This document shows positions 26,374-34,160 of a stretch of DNA of 34,160 bases, piece after piece. The translations under genes and the position numbers were made by a program. The notes under the pieces are model-generated. The model was given only the letters and a program-made list of their open reading frames with translations. It was not told the DNA's origin and did not search any database. Origin of the DNA: Candidatus Kerfeldbacteria bacterium (GTDB lineage Bacteria; Patescibacteriota; Patescibacteriia; UBA9570; XYC2-FULL-38-9); NCBI GenBank assembly GCA_018500015.2, contig JAHBAR020000042.1, positions 1-34,160 on the forward strand, written 5' to 3'. How positions within the stretch are numbered: position 1 is the first letter of the stretch; each line of letters begins with the position of its first letter.

Positions 26374-26978
26374 TCCGTCTACCTTCACGAAAAGAGTGTG
26401 AATTACTGTGGCATGAACACGCAACGCCGCATCATGTGCGTGCTCACGCGATGCAGGTTTCCCGTATAGCGCGAGCGCTTTCACGCGCGTTGATTTCTGC
26501 CGGCACATGTGTTAGGATAGATCTTGTTGATCGAGCTTCATTGCTCCACGATCTCATTCGCGTGACTCAATGGGCAAAAATAGACCCATCTCGCTTGCAG
26601 TATACGCCAACACCAAAAGAGTTGGCTGTTTGGGAACGGCAGCGTCGAACGTTTTCGAATGCCATACCTCACGCACAAGTTACTGCAAGTGTTCTTGAAC
26701 ATCACTATCCAGAGCTTGCGCATGTTATAGCTCTTCATAGTTTTTCATCGGTGAATGAGCTACGGAGTATTGAAGAAAAAATTGTATATTACGCTGATCG
26801 TCGCGTCGCTCACGATCGCATTGTTTCTCTTACGGAGCGCATGAATGAAGCGGAAGGTCGTTATCCTGCCGAGTCACCTGAAGCGAAAGAAAGAGAGCGC
26901 GTGCTGCGTATGAGCGTATACACACTCGAAGAGGAGCTGTTCTCTTCGCTCGATGTAACACCAGATCAATTGCTGTAA
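26361..26978 (+). CDS. HD-domain phosphohydrolase
   Basis: HHVRAHAMQVSRIAR...LLHDLIRVTQ...HSFSSVNELRSIEEKIVYYADRRV. Confidence 0.75.
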   Translation: MGKIVRLPSRKECELLWHEHATPHHVRAHAMQVSRIARALSRALISAGTCVRIDLVDRASLLHDLIRVTQWAKIDPSRLQYTPTPKELAVWERQRRTFSNAIPHAQVTASVLEHHYPELAHVIALHSFSSVNELRSIEEKIVYYADRRVAHDRIVSLTERMNEAEGRYPAESPEAKERERVLRMSVYTLEEELFSSLDVTPDQLL

Positions 26979-27464
26979 ATGTATATGCTACAACACCATT
27001 CAACATCCAACGCGAACACACCCCCTCGCGCTCTTTCTTCAAAGAGTGTTGGCGCGGTTGTCCTCAATGCACAATATAAAGTGTTGGTGATTTTTCAAAA
27101 AAAGAATCGATATTGGGAATTTCCTAAAGGAAAGGTGGAAGAGGGGGAAAATGAGGTTCAAACTTTGCAACGCGAAGTGTTTGAAGAAACAGGTATTCGT
27201 CATTTTAAGCTTTCAAAAACATTTCGTGCCACCATGCGATACACTTTTATGTTTGAAGGTAAGCGTGTAAAGCGTACGGTGGTCTATTATTTGTTGCAAA
27301 CCGCCGACGCTGTGCGCATTTCCGGTGAGCATACCGCATATCGTTGGTTGTCGTTGCGTAGCGCTCAAAAAATTTTGAAACATGCAAACCATAAAAAAAT
27401 TTTGGATGAAGTAATGACTCGTATTTATGCTCAAAAAAGACGAACTCAAGTGGGTGGTAGGTAG
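26979..27464 (+). CDS. Nudix hydrolase
   Basis: Nudix box GKVEEGENEVQTLQREVFEETGI. Confidence 0.88.
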   Translation: MYMLQHHSTSNANTPPRALSSKSVGAVVLNAQYKVLVIFQKKNRYWEFPKGKVEEGENEVQTLQREVFEETGIRHFKLSKTFRATMRYTFMFEGKRVKRTVVYYLLQTADAVRISGEHTAYRWLSLRSAQKILKHANHKKILDEVMTRIYAQKRRTQVGGR

Positions 27465-29130
27465 TAGCGCGCCTCAGGAATTTCTTGACCGTTTTCCGGA
27501 GCTGCATCCTATTGTTGCTGCTATTTTGTACCATCGCGGCATCGAAACTCAAGCAGAGGTAGATGCCTATCTTTCGCCAGACTATGCTCGCGATCAGCAC
27601 GACCCATATTTGTTTAAGGATATGAAGGTGGCTGTTGATCGGATTCAACACGCAGTCGTAGAAAAGCAGAAAGTGGTTGTACATGGTGATTACGACGCTG
27701 ATGGTGTGTGTGGTGCCTCTGTCTTGTACACAACGCTCAAAGCGATTGGCGCTGATGTTTCTGTATACTTGCCTCATCGTGACACAGAAGGATATGGCTT
27801 GAACATGAACACCGTGCGTACATTGAAAGCCTCTGGCACCCATCTTGTTATCACTGTTGATTGTGGTATTTCAAATGCGCCTGAAGTTGAAGAGGCTGTA
27901 GCGCTTGGTATGGATGTCATTGTCACAGATCATCATTCTGAGCCGCCGGTATTGCCATCCGCAGCTCTCGCAATTTTAAATCCAAAAATTTCCGGAGAAA
28001 CGTATCCATATAAATATCTGGCTGGCGTTGGAGTTGCGTTTAAGCTCTCCCAAGCTCTTGCGCGGGCGTATGAATTAGGTGAAGCTTTTGAGAAGTGGCT
28101 CCTTGATCTTGTTGCAATTAGTACAATTACTGATTTTGTGCCATTGACTGGTGAGAATCGAGTTTTGGAAAAATTTGGACTGCTTGTATTGCGTAAAAAT
28201 CGGCGCATTGGTTTACGCGAATGGTGCGCGTCAAATGGAATTGACCCCACAAAAATCGATACAACAACGATTGGTTTTAAGCTTGGTCCGCACATCAATG
28301 CTGCGGGGCGGCTTGAGCATGCAAACATGGCCTTTGAAATGATGGTGTCTGAAGACCCTGTCAAAGCACGCGAGAGTGCCGAAAATTTAAAGCACACAAA
28401 CGCTTCTCGTCAAAAGCTTTCTGATAGTATGAGCAAAGATGCGCTTGCTCAAGGTGAACAGCAAAAAGGGGAGCAGGTGATTATCGCTATAGGGAAAGAT
28501 TGGCCGGTAGGACTTGTTGGCTTGGTTGCCGGCAAGGTTGCATCAACGTATCAGCGTCCGACATTTGTCATTTCAACATCTGAAGATAAAATTATGGGAT
28601 CAGGTCGTTCAATTGAACAGTTTAACCTTGTTGAAGCTATGCAAAGTATGCCTGAGGTATTTGAGAAGTATGGCGGTCATCCACAAGCTTGTGGATTTAC
28701 AATTAAAGATCAACCATCGCTTGAGCAATTTACAGCGCACATGCGCGAACGTGCTCGTTCAATTCTTGAAGGTGCTGATTTGCGTAAGACCTTAAAAATT
28801 GAATGCGAGTTGCGCGTCTCCGACATTGATTGGAAGTTGGTTGACATGCTGCAATCATGTGCGCCGTTTGGAGAAGGCAATCCAGAACCTGTGTTTAAAA
28901 TTTCACAGGCAACAGTGGAAGATTTTTCAACAATAGGGAAGAAGGGTGACCATTTGCGTTTATCCATTTCGCATAATGGCATTACACGTAAGTGTATTGC
29001 ATTTGGGGCGGGGCACCACTCTCTCAATTTGCATATTGGTAAGGTGATTGATGTTGCAGCGACTGTTCAGATTAATGAATGGAACGGCAATCGCGACATT
29101 CAACTTGAATTGAAAGACATACACTTATGA
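27427..29130 (+). CDS. recJ: Single-stranded-DNA-specific exonuclease RecJ
   Basis: VVVHGDYDADGVCGASVL, VITVDCGISN, VTDHHSEP, GPHINAAGRLEHA, GGHPQACGFT. Confidence 0.95.
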   Translation: MLKKDELKWVVGSSAPQEFLDRFPELHPIVAAILYHRGIETQAEVDAYLSPDYARDQHDPYLFKDMKVAVDRIQHAVVEKQKVVVHGDYDADGVCGASVLYTTLKAIGADVSVYLPHRDTEGYGLNMNTVRTLKASGTHLVITVDCGISNAPEVEEAVALGMDVIVTDHHSEPPVLPSAALAILNPKISGETYPYKYLAGVGVAFKLSQALARAYELGEAFEKWLLDLVAISTITDFVPLTGENRVLEKFGLLVLRKNRRIGLREWCASNGIDPTKIDTTTIGFKLGPHINAAGRLEHANMAFEMMVSEDPVKARESAENLKHTNASRQKLSDSMSKDALAQGEQQKGEQVIIAIGKDWPVGLVGLVAGKVASTYQRPTFVISTSEDKIMGSGRSIEQFNLVEAMQSMPEVFEKYGGHPQACGFTIKDQPSLEQFTAHMRERARSILEGADLRKTLKIECELRVSDIDWKLVDMLQSCAPFGEGNPEPVFKISQATVEDFSTIGKKGDHLRLSISHNGITRKCIAFGAGHHSLNLHIGKVIDVAATVQINEWNGNRDIQLELKDIHL

Positions 29131-29531
29131 GAGTGCGAGCGTTTACAGATGGAGGAGCAAGAGGAAATCCGGGCCCGGCCGGAATTGGTGGGGTAGTGTA
29201 CGATATGGAAGGCAATGTGCTTGCTGAAGTGTCGGAGTTTATTGGTCATACAACAAACAATCAAGCTGAATATCGCGCACTGATTGAAACGCTCAAAGCA
29301 GCAAAAGCATGTGGAGCAACAGAGGTGGAGTGCTACATGGACAGTCAGCTTGTTGCCAAACAAATGAGTAGAGAGTACAAGGTAAAAGATCTCAACTTAC
29401 AAAAGGTATTCATTGAAGCGTACAACCTCGTACAAGAGTTTAAGAGCATTTCATTTACTCACGTGTATCGTGAAAAAAACAAAGCCGCCGACGCGCTTGT
29501 GAACAAAGCTATTGATGCCGCTATAAAGTAA
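29127..29531 (+). CDS. Ribonuclease HI family protein
   Basis: FTDGGARGNPGPAGIGGVV, TTNNQAEYRALI, MDSQLVAKQM, REKNKAADALVN. Confidence 0.92.
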   Translation: MRVRAFTDGGARGNPGPAGIGGVVYDMEGNVLAEVSEFIGHTTNNQAEYRALIETLKAAKACGATEVECYMDSQLVAKQMSREYKVKDLNLQKVFIEAYNLVQEFKSISFTHVYREKNKAADALVNKAIDAAIK

Positions 29532-29553
29532 TTGCTGTTCCTTCTCACACGAA

Positions 29554-29691
29554 GCACCTCTTCCCTGCATGTGGGGCTCTCGGAAGGATTTTTAGCTAGG
29601 TGTATTGCGTAAGCAATACTAAAAATCCTGAGAGGGAAGGACGCGCTCCGCAGGAGAGCGCGTACCTGTACCCACAGGCAGGGAAGGGTGC
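29554..29691. repeat. Large cruciform-like inverted-repeat element between convergent genes
   Basis: GCACC(T)CTTCCCTGCATGTGGG (29554-29575) with CCCACAGGCAGGGAAGGGTGC (29671-29691); inner GGATTTTTAG/CTAAAAATCC (29586-29628) with GTATTGC-GTAA-GCAATAC; inner ACGCGCT/AGCGCGT (29641-29663). Confidence 0.8.
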
Positions 29692-29697
29692 GAAGCA

Positions 29698-31797
29698 TCA
29701 CTCGTACTGAGCCAATCCTTTTTCACCTTTTTTCATCGTCATCCCTTTTTCAGGAAATGCGACAAAAAATGTCGTGCCTTTTTTTTCTTCTGTCGTGTAC
29801 CAAATGGTCCCGCCTGATTGATCAACGATCATTTTTACCAGATACAAACCTAAACCAGTGCCTTCGGCGACCGCATGCATAGCATTATCTGCTCGGAAAA
29901 GTTTTTGAAATAGTTGAGGACGCGCCTCTTCAGGTATGCCAATACCTTGATCCTCTATAGAAAAAACGACATATTTGCCACTCTTTTTTAGGTGTTCATG
30001 TCGTTGTTTTTTTGTAACATCAATAACGCGTGCATTGACCGTAATAATTGAAGCGGTGTCGTGAGGAGAGTAGCGTATGGCGTTGGTAAGTAAGTTATGG
30101 ATGAGTTCATGAAACAAATTTGGGTCTAAAAACATTTGCGGAATAGATCGCGAAGTGTTTGAGAAGGTAATATGTGCTTGAGAAGTGTTCAAAAGCGGCT
30201 GCACCTCTTTGATAGCATCAGTGATGATCTGTACTGGGTGAATTTTTTCCGGGCGGATGCTGAGTTTTCCTGATTCAATACGCGAGACATTCAAGAGGTC
30301 ATCAACGAGCCCTACAAGACGACGACTGCTGCGATGCACCTCCTCAATGTACTCTTTTTGTTGATGCTTAAGGGTACCCGTCTCTCCAGAGAGCAGCATT
30401 TCTAAGTACCAGTTAATTGAGGTCAGTGGTGTGCGGAGTTGATGTGATGCAACTGAAACAAAGCTGCTTTTTTCTTCATCAATGGCCTTTTCGTGTGTGA
30501 TGTCACGTATAATACCTATAGCTCCAATAACCCGATCTTGCATATGAATGGGGGTGGTGGTGATCGAAGCTGGAAACAGAGTGCCGTCCGTCCGCTGATA
30601 TGAGTATCCGGTTAATGAGTGTATTTGCTTCCCACTCTCAAGCGCGCGAGTAAAGGGTCGTCTGCGTTCAGGAACGAGATGTCCATGTGCATCAAGCATC
30701 GGCATGATTTTTACAATAGCCTTGCCCAACATTTGTTGTGGCGTAAGTCTTAGTAAAGAGTACAGTGCGGGGTTTGCAAAAATGACACGACCGCGGTCAT
30801 CTGTCACCACAACACCATCACCAATACTGTTGAGCATCGCTTCATCTTGTGCGTGTGCCTTTGCAATTTCGTTGAGTTGTTGTTGAATTTCTCGTTTCTG
30901 TGATTTTGTTTTTTCTAGCGCTTCATTGAGCTCAGCTTCTATGGCAGAGAGTGTGGCGTTTTTTGACACCAGAGCGTCTTGGTTGCGTTCTGTATTTTTA
31001 AGTATTTGCCACATACTCACCACTACGCCCAGCATCCCTACTATGTTGGCCACCTCCTTTACAAGCAGGGCGATTGTATATGAGTTGTCAGAGAGCGCTA
31101 CTGATCGACTCATAAAAAAAATGTGTGAGAATGCAAGGAGTACAACAGAAACTGTGATCCAGAAAAAGAATGGTTCATCTCTCCATTCATGATCTTTGCG
31201 CATGAATGAAACAGCAGTAATGAGCAACACAACGCCGGGTATGAATTCCCATAGATTTGTAAACCCGAGCCATACGGAGTGTGGAAAGTGAAGATCAAAC
31301 AGTGCGACACTTGCTGTCGGAATGAGAATCGAGAGGTACACGCTCGTTGACAATACGACCAGTCCAAAAAACGAAGAGAGTTTGAAACGTTGCGTAATAT
31401 AAGGCACGACCCAGCTGAGAAGAAGCAAAAAAGCGAACGCATTTGCGGATGAAAACCATGCCCAACGTAGCCAGCTTTCGATCACCGCGGGGTCAAGGTT
31501 CACCACCCATGGACGCATGCCGATAAATGCGATCGTACGTAAAATTGTTGCGGAAAAAAATGCCCATGCAACAAATCGCATGTACAGTGATTTTTTTGAA
31601 AAATATTGAAGCAATGCAAAGCCGCCAATACAAAGAGAAAAGCCGATGTCGAGTCCATACAAGACGAAGAGTAATTTTCCTGCTGTCGTAAATTGAAAAA
31701 TCTGCACAGTAGCGAGCAGCCCAAGTGATGCAGCTGCGGTCAACAAAAGACCGAAGATGTACCACAGTGAGTGTTTGTGTGTATCGCGAGAACGCAT
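29698..31797 (-). CDS. Sensor histidine kinase (multi-TM, PAS, HisKA, HATPase)
   Basis: About seven hydrophobic N-terminal segments, PAS region (MLNSIGDGVVVTDDRGRVIFANPAL), H-box SHQLRTPLTSINWYLEML, N-box HNLLTNAIRYSP, G-boxes DQGIGIPEE and GTGLGLYLVK. Confidence 0.93.
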   Translation of the reverse strand: MRSRDTHKHSLWYIFGLLLTAAASLGLLATVQIFQFTTAGKLLFVLYGLDIGFSLCIGGFALLQYFSKKSLYMRFVAWAFFSATILRTIAFIGMRPWVVNLDPAVIESWLRWAWFSSANAFAFLLLLSWVVPYITQRFKLSSFFGLVVLSTSVYLSILIPTASVALFDLHFPHSVWLGFTNLWEFIPGVVLLITAVSFMRKDHEWRDEPFFFWITVSVVLLAFSHIFFMSRSVALSDNSYTIALLVKEVANIVGMLGVVVSMWQILKNTERNQDALVSKNATLSAIEAELNEALEKTKSQKREIQQQLNEIAKAHAQDEAMLNSIGDGVVVTDDRGRVIFANPALYSLLRLTPQQMLGKAIVKIMPMLDAHGHLVPERRRPFTRALESGKQIHSLTGYSYQRTDGTLFPASITTTPIHMQDRVIGAIGIIRDITHEKAIDEEKSSFVSVASHQLRTPLTSINWYLEMLLSGETGTLKHQQKEYIEEVHRSSRRLVGLVDDLLNVSRIESGKLSIRPEKIHPVQIITDAIKEVQPLLNTSQAHITFSNTSRSIPQMFLDPNLFHELIHNLLTNAIRYSPHDTASIITVNARVIDVTKKQRHEHLKKSGKYVVFSIEDQGIGIPEEARPQLFQKLFRADNAMHAVAEGTGLGLYLVKMIVDQSGGTIWYTTEEKKGTTFFVAFPEKGMTMKKGEKGLAQYE

Positions 31798-31832
31798 GTA
31801 TTTTTATTTTGTAGGTACACAGAGTATAACAA

Positions 31833-31865
31833 AAAACACCACACGATTCAAGCGTGTGGTGTTTT
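31833..31865 (-). terminator. Intrinsic terminator downstream of typA
   Basis: AAAACACCACACG-ATTCAAG-CGTGTGGTGTTTT 13-bp stem, T-tract on the minus strand. Confidence 0.85.
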
Positions 31866-31871
31866 GTTTTT

Positions 31872-33677
31872 TTACATACCTCTTGCTTTGCGTTTTGCTG
31901 CTACTTCGTCGAGGATGATTTTGCGGATGCGGATGTGTTGTGGGGTGACTTCAACGTACTCGTCGTCCGCGATGTACTCAAGAGCATCTTCTAAGCTCAT
32001 CACGCGAGGAGCGTTCATGTGTTCTGTGGTGCCGTCACCCTTTGATCGCATGTTCGAGAGTTGTTTTGCTTTACAGACATTGATGGAAAGGTCGCCAGAG
32101 CGGATGTGCTGGCCGACAACTTGGCCTTTGTACACCTTATCGCCAGGTGAGACGAACAATGTGCCACGATCTTGGACGTTGAGAATACCGTAGGAGTTAC
32201 ACTCACCGGTTTCATGAGCTGTCAGAGAACCTTGGTCGCGTTCCGCAAACTCTCCCGGGTCAGGGCGATACCCTTCGAACAGGGTGTTGATAATACCAAG
32301 ACCGCGAGTATCGGTAAGGAACTCTGTGCGATATCCAAATAAGCCGCGTGTAGGGATGAGGAATTCAAGAGAGGTGATGCCAGAGTCAGATTGCATGTTG
32401 AGAAGTTCTCCCTTTCGACCGCCGAGTTTTTGAATAACGGCGCCAGCATACTCGTCTGGAGTTTCGATGAAGACGCGATCATATGGTACTTGCTTCTTGC
32501 CTTCAACAACGCGTTCGATCACTTGAGGGCGAGAGACTTGGAGCTCGTATCCTTCGCGGCGCATGCGTTCGATCAAAATAGCCAAGTGCAATTCACCACG
32601 ACCAGACACAATCCAGCCAGCAGTAGGTGAGTCTTCAACGCGAAGAGCCATGTCGGTTTCAAGCTCTTTCATCAAGCGTTCGCGAATTTGGCGCGATGTG
32701 CAGAATTCACCTTCTTTACCACAAAATGGAGAGTCGTTGACCATGAATGTCATTTTCACTGTAGGCTCTTCGATTTTGAGCACAGGAAGCGCGATTGGAT
32801 TTTCGAGATCAGCAATAGTTTCACCAATGTTAATGTTAGGGATGCCGGCAATAGCTGCGATGTCTCCAGCTTCAACTTCTGTAGCATCGAATTTGTTTAA
32901 TCCCTTAAATGACATGACTGCAGTGAGGCGATGTTGTGAAGGAACGCCGTCACGGTTGATGCGAGTGATATTTGCGCCAGCTTTGAGTACACCATTGTAC
33001 ACGCGGCCTGTTGCAATTCTGCCTTTGAAGTTGTCTGAGGTAATGGTAGTCACCAAAAATTGGAGTGGTTTTGTGCTGTCTACTTGAGGAGCCGGGACGT
33101 GTGTGATGATCGCTTCAAAAATAGGGGAGATGTCGGTCATTGTTGCGAGGTCTGGTTGCAATCCAGCTTTGCCAGCGCGTGCTGCAGCATAGACTACAGG
33201 GAATTCAGCAGTTGCGTCGTCAGCGCCAAGGTCGATGAAAAGGTCGAACGTTTCGTTGAGCACTTCTTGAATGCGCGCCTCTGGTTTGTCGATTTTGTTC
33301 ACGACAACGATGATCTTGAGTTTCATCTCAAGCGCTTTTTTCAGCACGAAACGAGTTTGTGGCATTGGCCCTTCTTGTGCGTCAATGAGTAGTAAGCAGC
33401 CGTCAGCCATGGTGAGCACGCGTTCCACTTCGCCACCAAAGTCAGCGTGGCCCGGAGTGTCGATGATGTTCACTTTCATGTCGCCCCATTGCACTGCAGC
33501 GTTCTTTGAGAAAATAGTGATACCACGTTCGCGTTCGAGTTCATTGTTGTCCATGATCAATTCGCGGTCGGCAACATCTTTGTCGAGCGTAGTTTTGGAT
33601 TGACGAATAAGAGCATCGACGAGGGTGGTTTTGCCGTGGTCGACGTGGGCGATGATCGCAACGTTGCGAATGTTCAT
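31872..33677 (-). CDS. typA: GTP-binding translational GTPase TypA/BipA
   Basis: IAHVDHGKTTLVDAL, ERERGITIFSKNAAV, DTPGHADFGGEVERV, VVNKIDKPEAR; C-terminal NVCKAKQLSNMRSKGDG. Confidence 0.96.
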   Translation of the reverse strand: MNIRNVAIIAHVDHGKTTLVDALIRQSKTTLDKDVADRELIMDNNELERERGITIFSKNAAVQWGDMKVNIIDTPGHADFGGEVERVLTMADGCLLLIDAQEGPMPQTRFVLKKALEMKLKIIVVVNKIDKPEARIQEVLNETFDLFIDLGADDATAEFPVVYAAARAGKAGLQPDLATMTDISPIFEAIITHVPAPQVDSTKPLQFLVTTITSDNFKGRIATGRVYNGVLKAGANITRINRDGVPSQHRLTAVMSFKGLNKFDATEVEAGDIAAIAGIPNINIGETIADLENPIALPVLKIEEPTVKMTFMVNDSPFCGKEGEFCTSRQIRERLMKELETDMALRVEDSPTAGWIVSGRGELHLAILIERMRREGYELQVSRPQVIERVVEGKKQVPYDRVFIETPDEYAGAVIQKLGGRKGELLNMQSDSGITSLEFLIPTRGLFGYRTEFLTDTRGLGIINTLFEGYRPDPGEFAERDQGSLTAHETGECNSYGILNVQDRGTLFVSPGDKVYKGQVVGQHIRSGDLSINVCKAKQLSNMRSKGDGTTEHMNAPRVMSLEDALEYIADDEYVEVTPQHIRIRKIILDEVAAKRKARGM

Positions 33678-33732
33678 AAAAATAAAAATGGGCGTTTAAA
33701 AAACCACGCTGCAGTGGTCAAATTCGATGTAC

Positions 33733-33761
33733 ACTAAACCATGTTCTACGTGTAGTGTCAA
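33733..33761 (-). promoter_or_regulatory. Promoter for typA
   Basis: Minus strand TTGACA-17 nt-TTTAGT. Confidence 0.65.
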
Positions 33762-33770
33762 GCGTTTTTC

Positions 33771-33910
33771 ACGCGGGTCCTGCCGCCTGGGTACCCCACC
33801 GTCCTCGTGACTGACGCACTCCGGGCGGCGGAGGCCTCCCCCTTGGCGTCACCCGCTGTATTTTTGTTGTCATGAGCTCGGAGGTCTTAAGGCCGACGTG
33901 GCAATCTTTT
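33771..33910. repeat. GC-rich intergenic repeat cluster
   Basis: 33771-33812 matches the reverse complement of 19701-19742 at 33 of 42 ungapped positions by hand count; CCGACGTGGCAATCTT near 33890-33909 matches CCGACGCGGCAATCTT of the 10671-10787 element. Confidence 0.65.
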
Positions 33911-33929
33911 TATTGGGTTAAGGCTAGGG

Positions 33930-33958
33930 TTGACAAAAGTCATCAAAAATGCTATTTT
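33930..33958 (+). promoter_or_regulatory. Promoter for the gene at the window end
   Basis: TTGACA-17 nt-TATTTT. Confidence 0.7.
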
Positions 33959-34025
33959 ATTACGTCATTTTGGGCTTGTGTCGGTAGCCTTTTTCTGACT
34001 TTTGGAAGGAGGAACGACCACCAAA

Positions 34026-34160
34026 ATGACCTCGCGTGAGCCAGTGATGACTCACATCAGTCCTTTGACAATCCTGTATGTATATTTGTCTCAACGGCAG
34101 ATCAGGGGAAGTAGGAAAAAGAATGGCGAAGCAATTTTGTTGTTTCTTTTTTCAGCTCCC
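34026..34160 (+). CDS. Possible CDS truncated by the window end
   Basis: ATG downstream of GGAAGGAGG, frame open to the last base (MTSREPVMTHISPLTILYVYLSQRQIRGSRKKNGEAILLFLFSAP); too short to assign. Confidence 0.35.
   Translation, partial: MTSREPVMTHISPLTILYVYLSQRQIRGSRKKNGEAILLFLFSAP

Noticed and set aside
33698-33718. Possible attenuator hairpin (ACCAC-TGCAGC-GTGGT-TTTTT) in the typA leader
   Set aside because: Only a 5-bp stem; could easily be chance without transcript evidence.
1-34160. CRISPR array, rRNA, tRNA, transposase, toxin-antitoxin or classical phage-defence locus
   Set aside because: Looked for regular spaced repeats and hallmark proteins; none seen. The baseplate-J-like protein is isolated and membrane-anchored, so not evidence of a prophage.

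Overview
This looks like a bacterial chromosome segment with a Patescibacteria/CPR-like flavour. The taxonomic call is inference from small dense operons, short membrane-anchored hypotheticals, a baseplate-J-like membrane protein and GC-rich palindromic intergenic repeats. Main blocks: (1) a near-complete UMP biosynthesis operon carB(5'-truncated by the window)-pyrB-pyrC-pyrD-pyrE-pyrF on +; (2) thrS-miaB on -, preceded by a recognisable T-box leader and promoter; (3) a baseplate-J-like membrane protein and dnaE on -; (4) small membrane-protein genes and an ftsW/rodA-family gene; (5) one anomalous GC-rich lipoprotein gene carrying a MopE-like DCDD...DQDCDG metal-binding motif, followed by about 450 bp of heavily structured non-coding DNA, including a ~210-bp sequence that folds almost completely into a four-way junction; (6) a tightly packed + run: UDP-glucuronate decarboxylase-like SDR, ADP-forming acyl-CoA synthetase, gpmI, PfkB kinase, PRPP synthetase, HD protein, Nudix, recJ, RNase HI; (7) an orphan 7TM/PAS histidine kinase and typA on -; (8) a promoter/leader for a gene truncated by the window end. 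Most interesting items: the four-way-junction element and its partial second copy near 33.8 kb, the GC-rich hairpin-studded lipoprotein gene with a host-like promoter, the eukaryote/UMPS-like OMP decarboxylase in the pyr operon, the T-box controlling thrS-miaB with a ThrRS lacking TGS, and the start-codon-sequestering leader at 33.96-34.03 kb. All structures were paired by eye; no folding, homology search or covariation was run.
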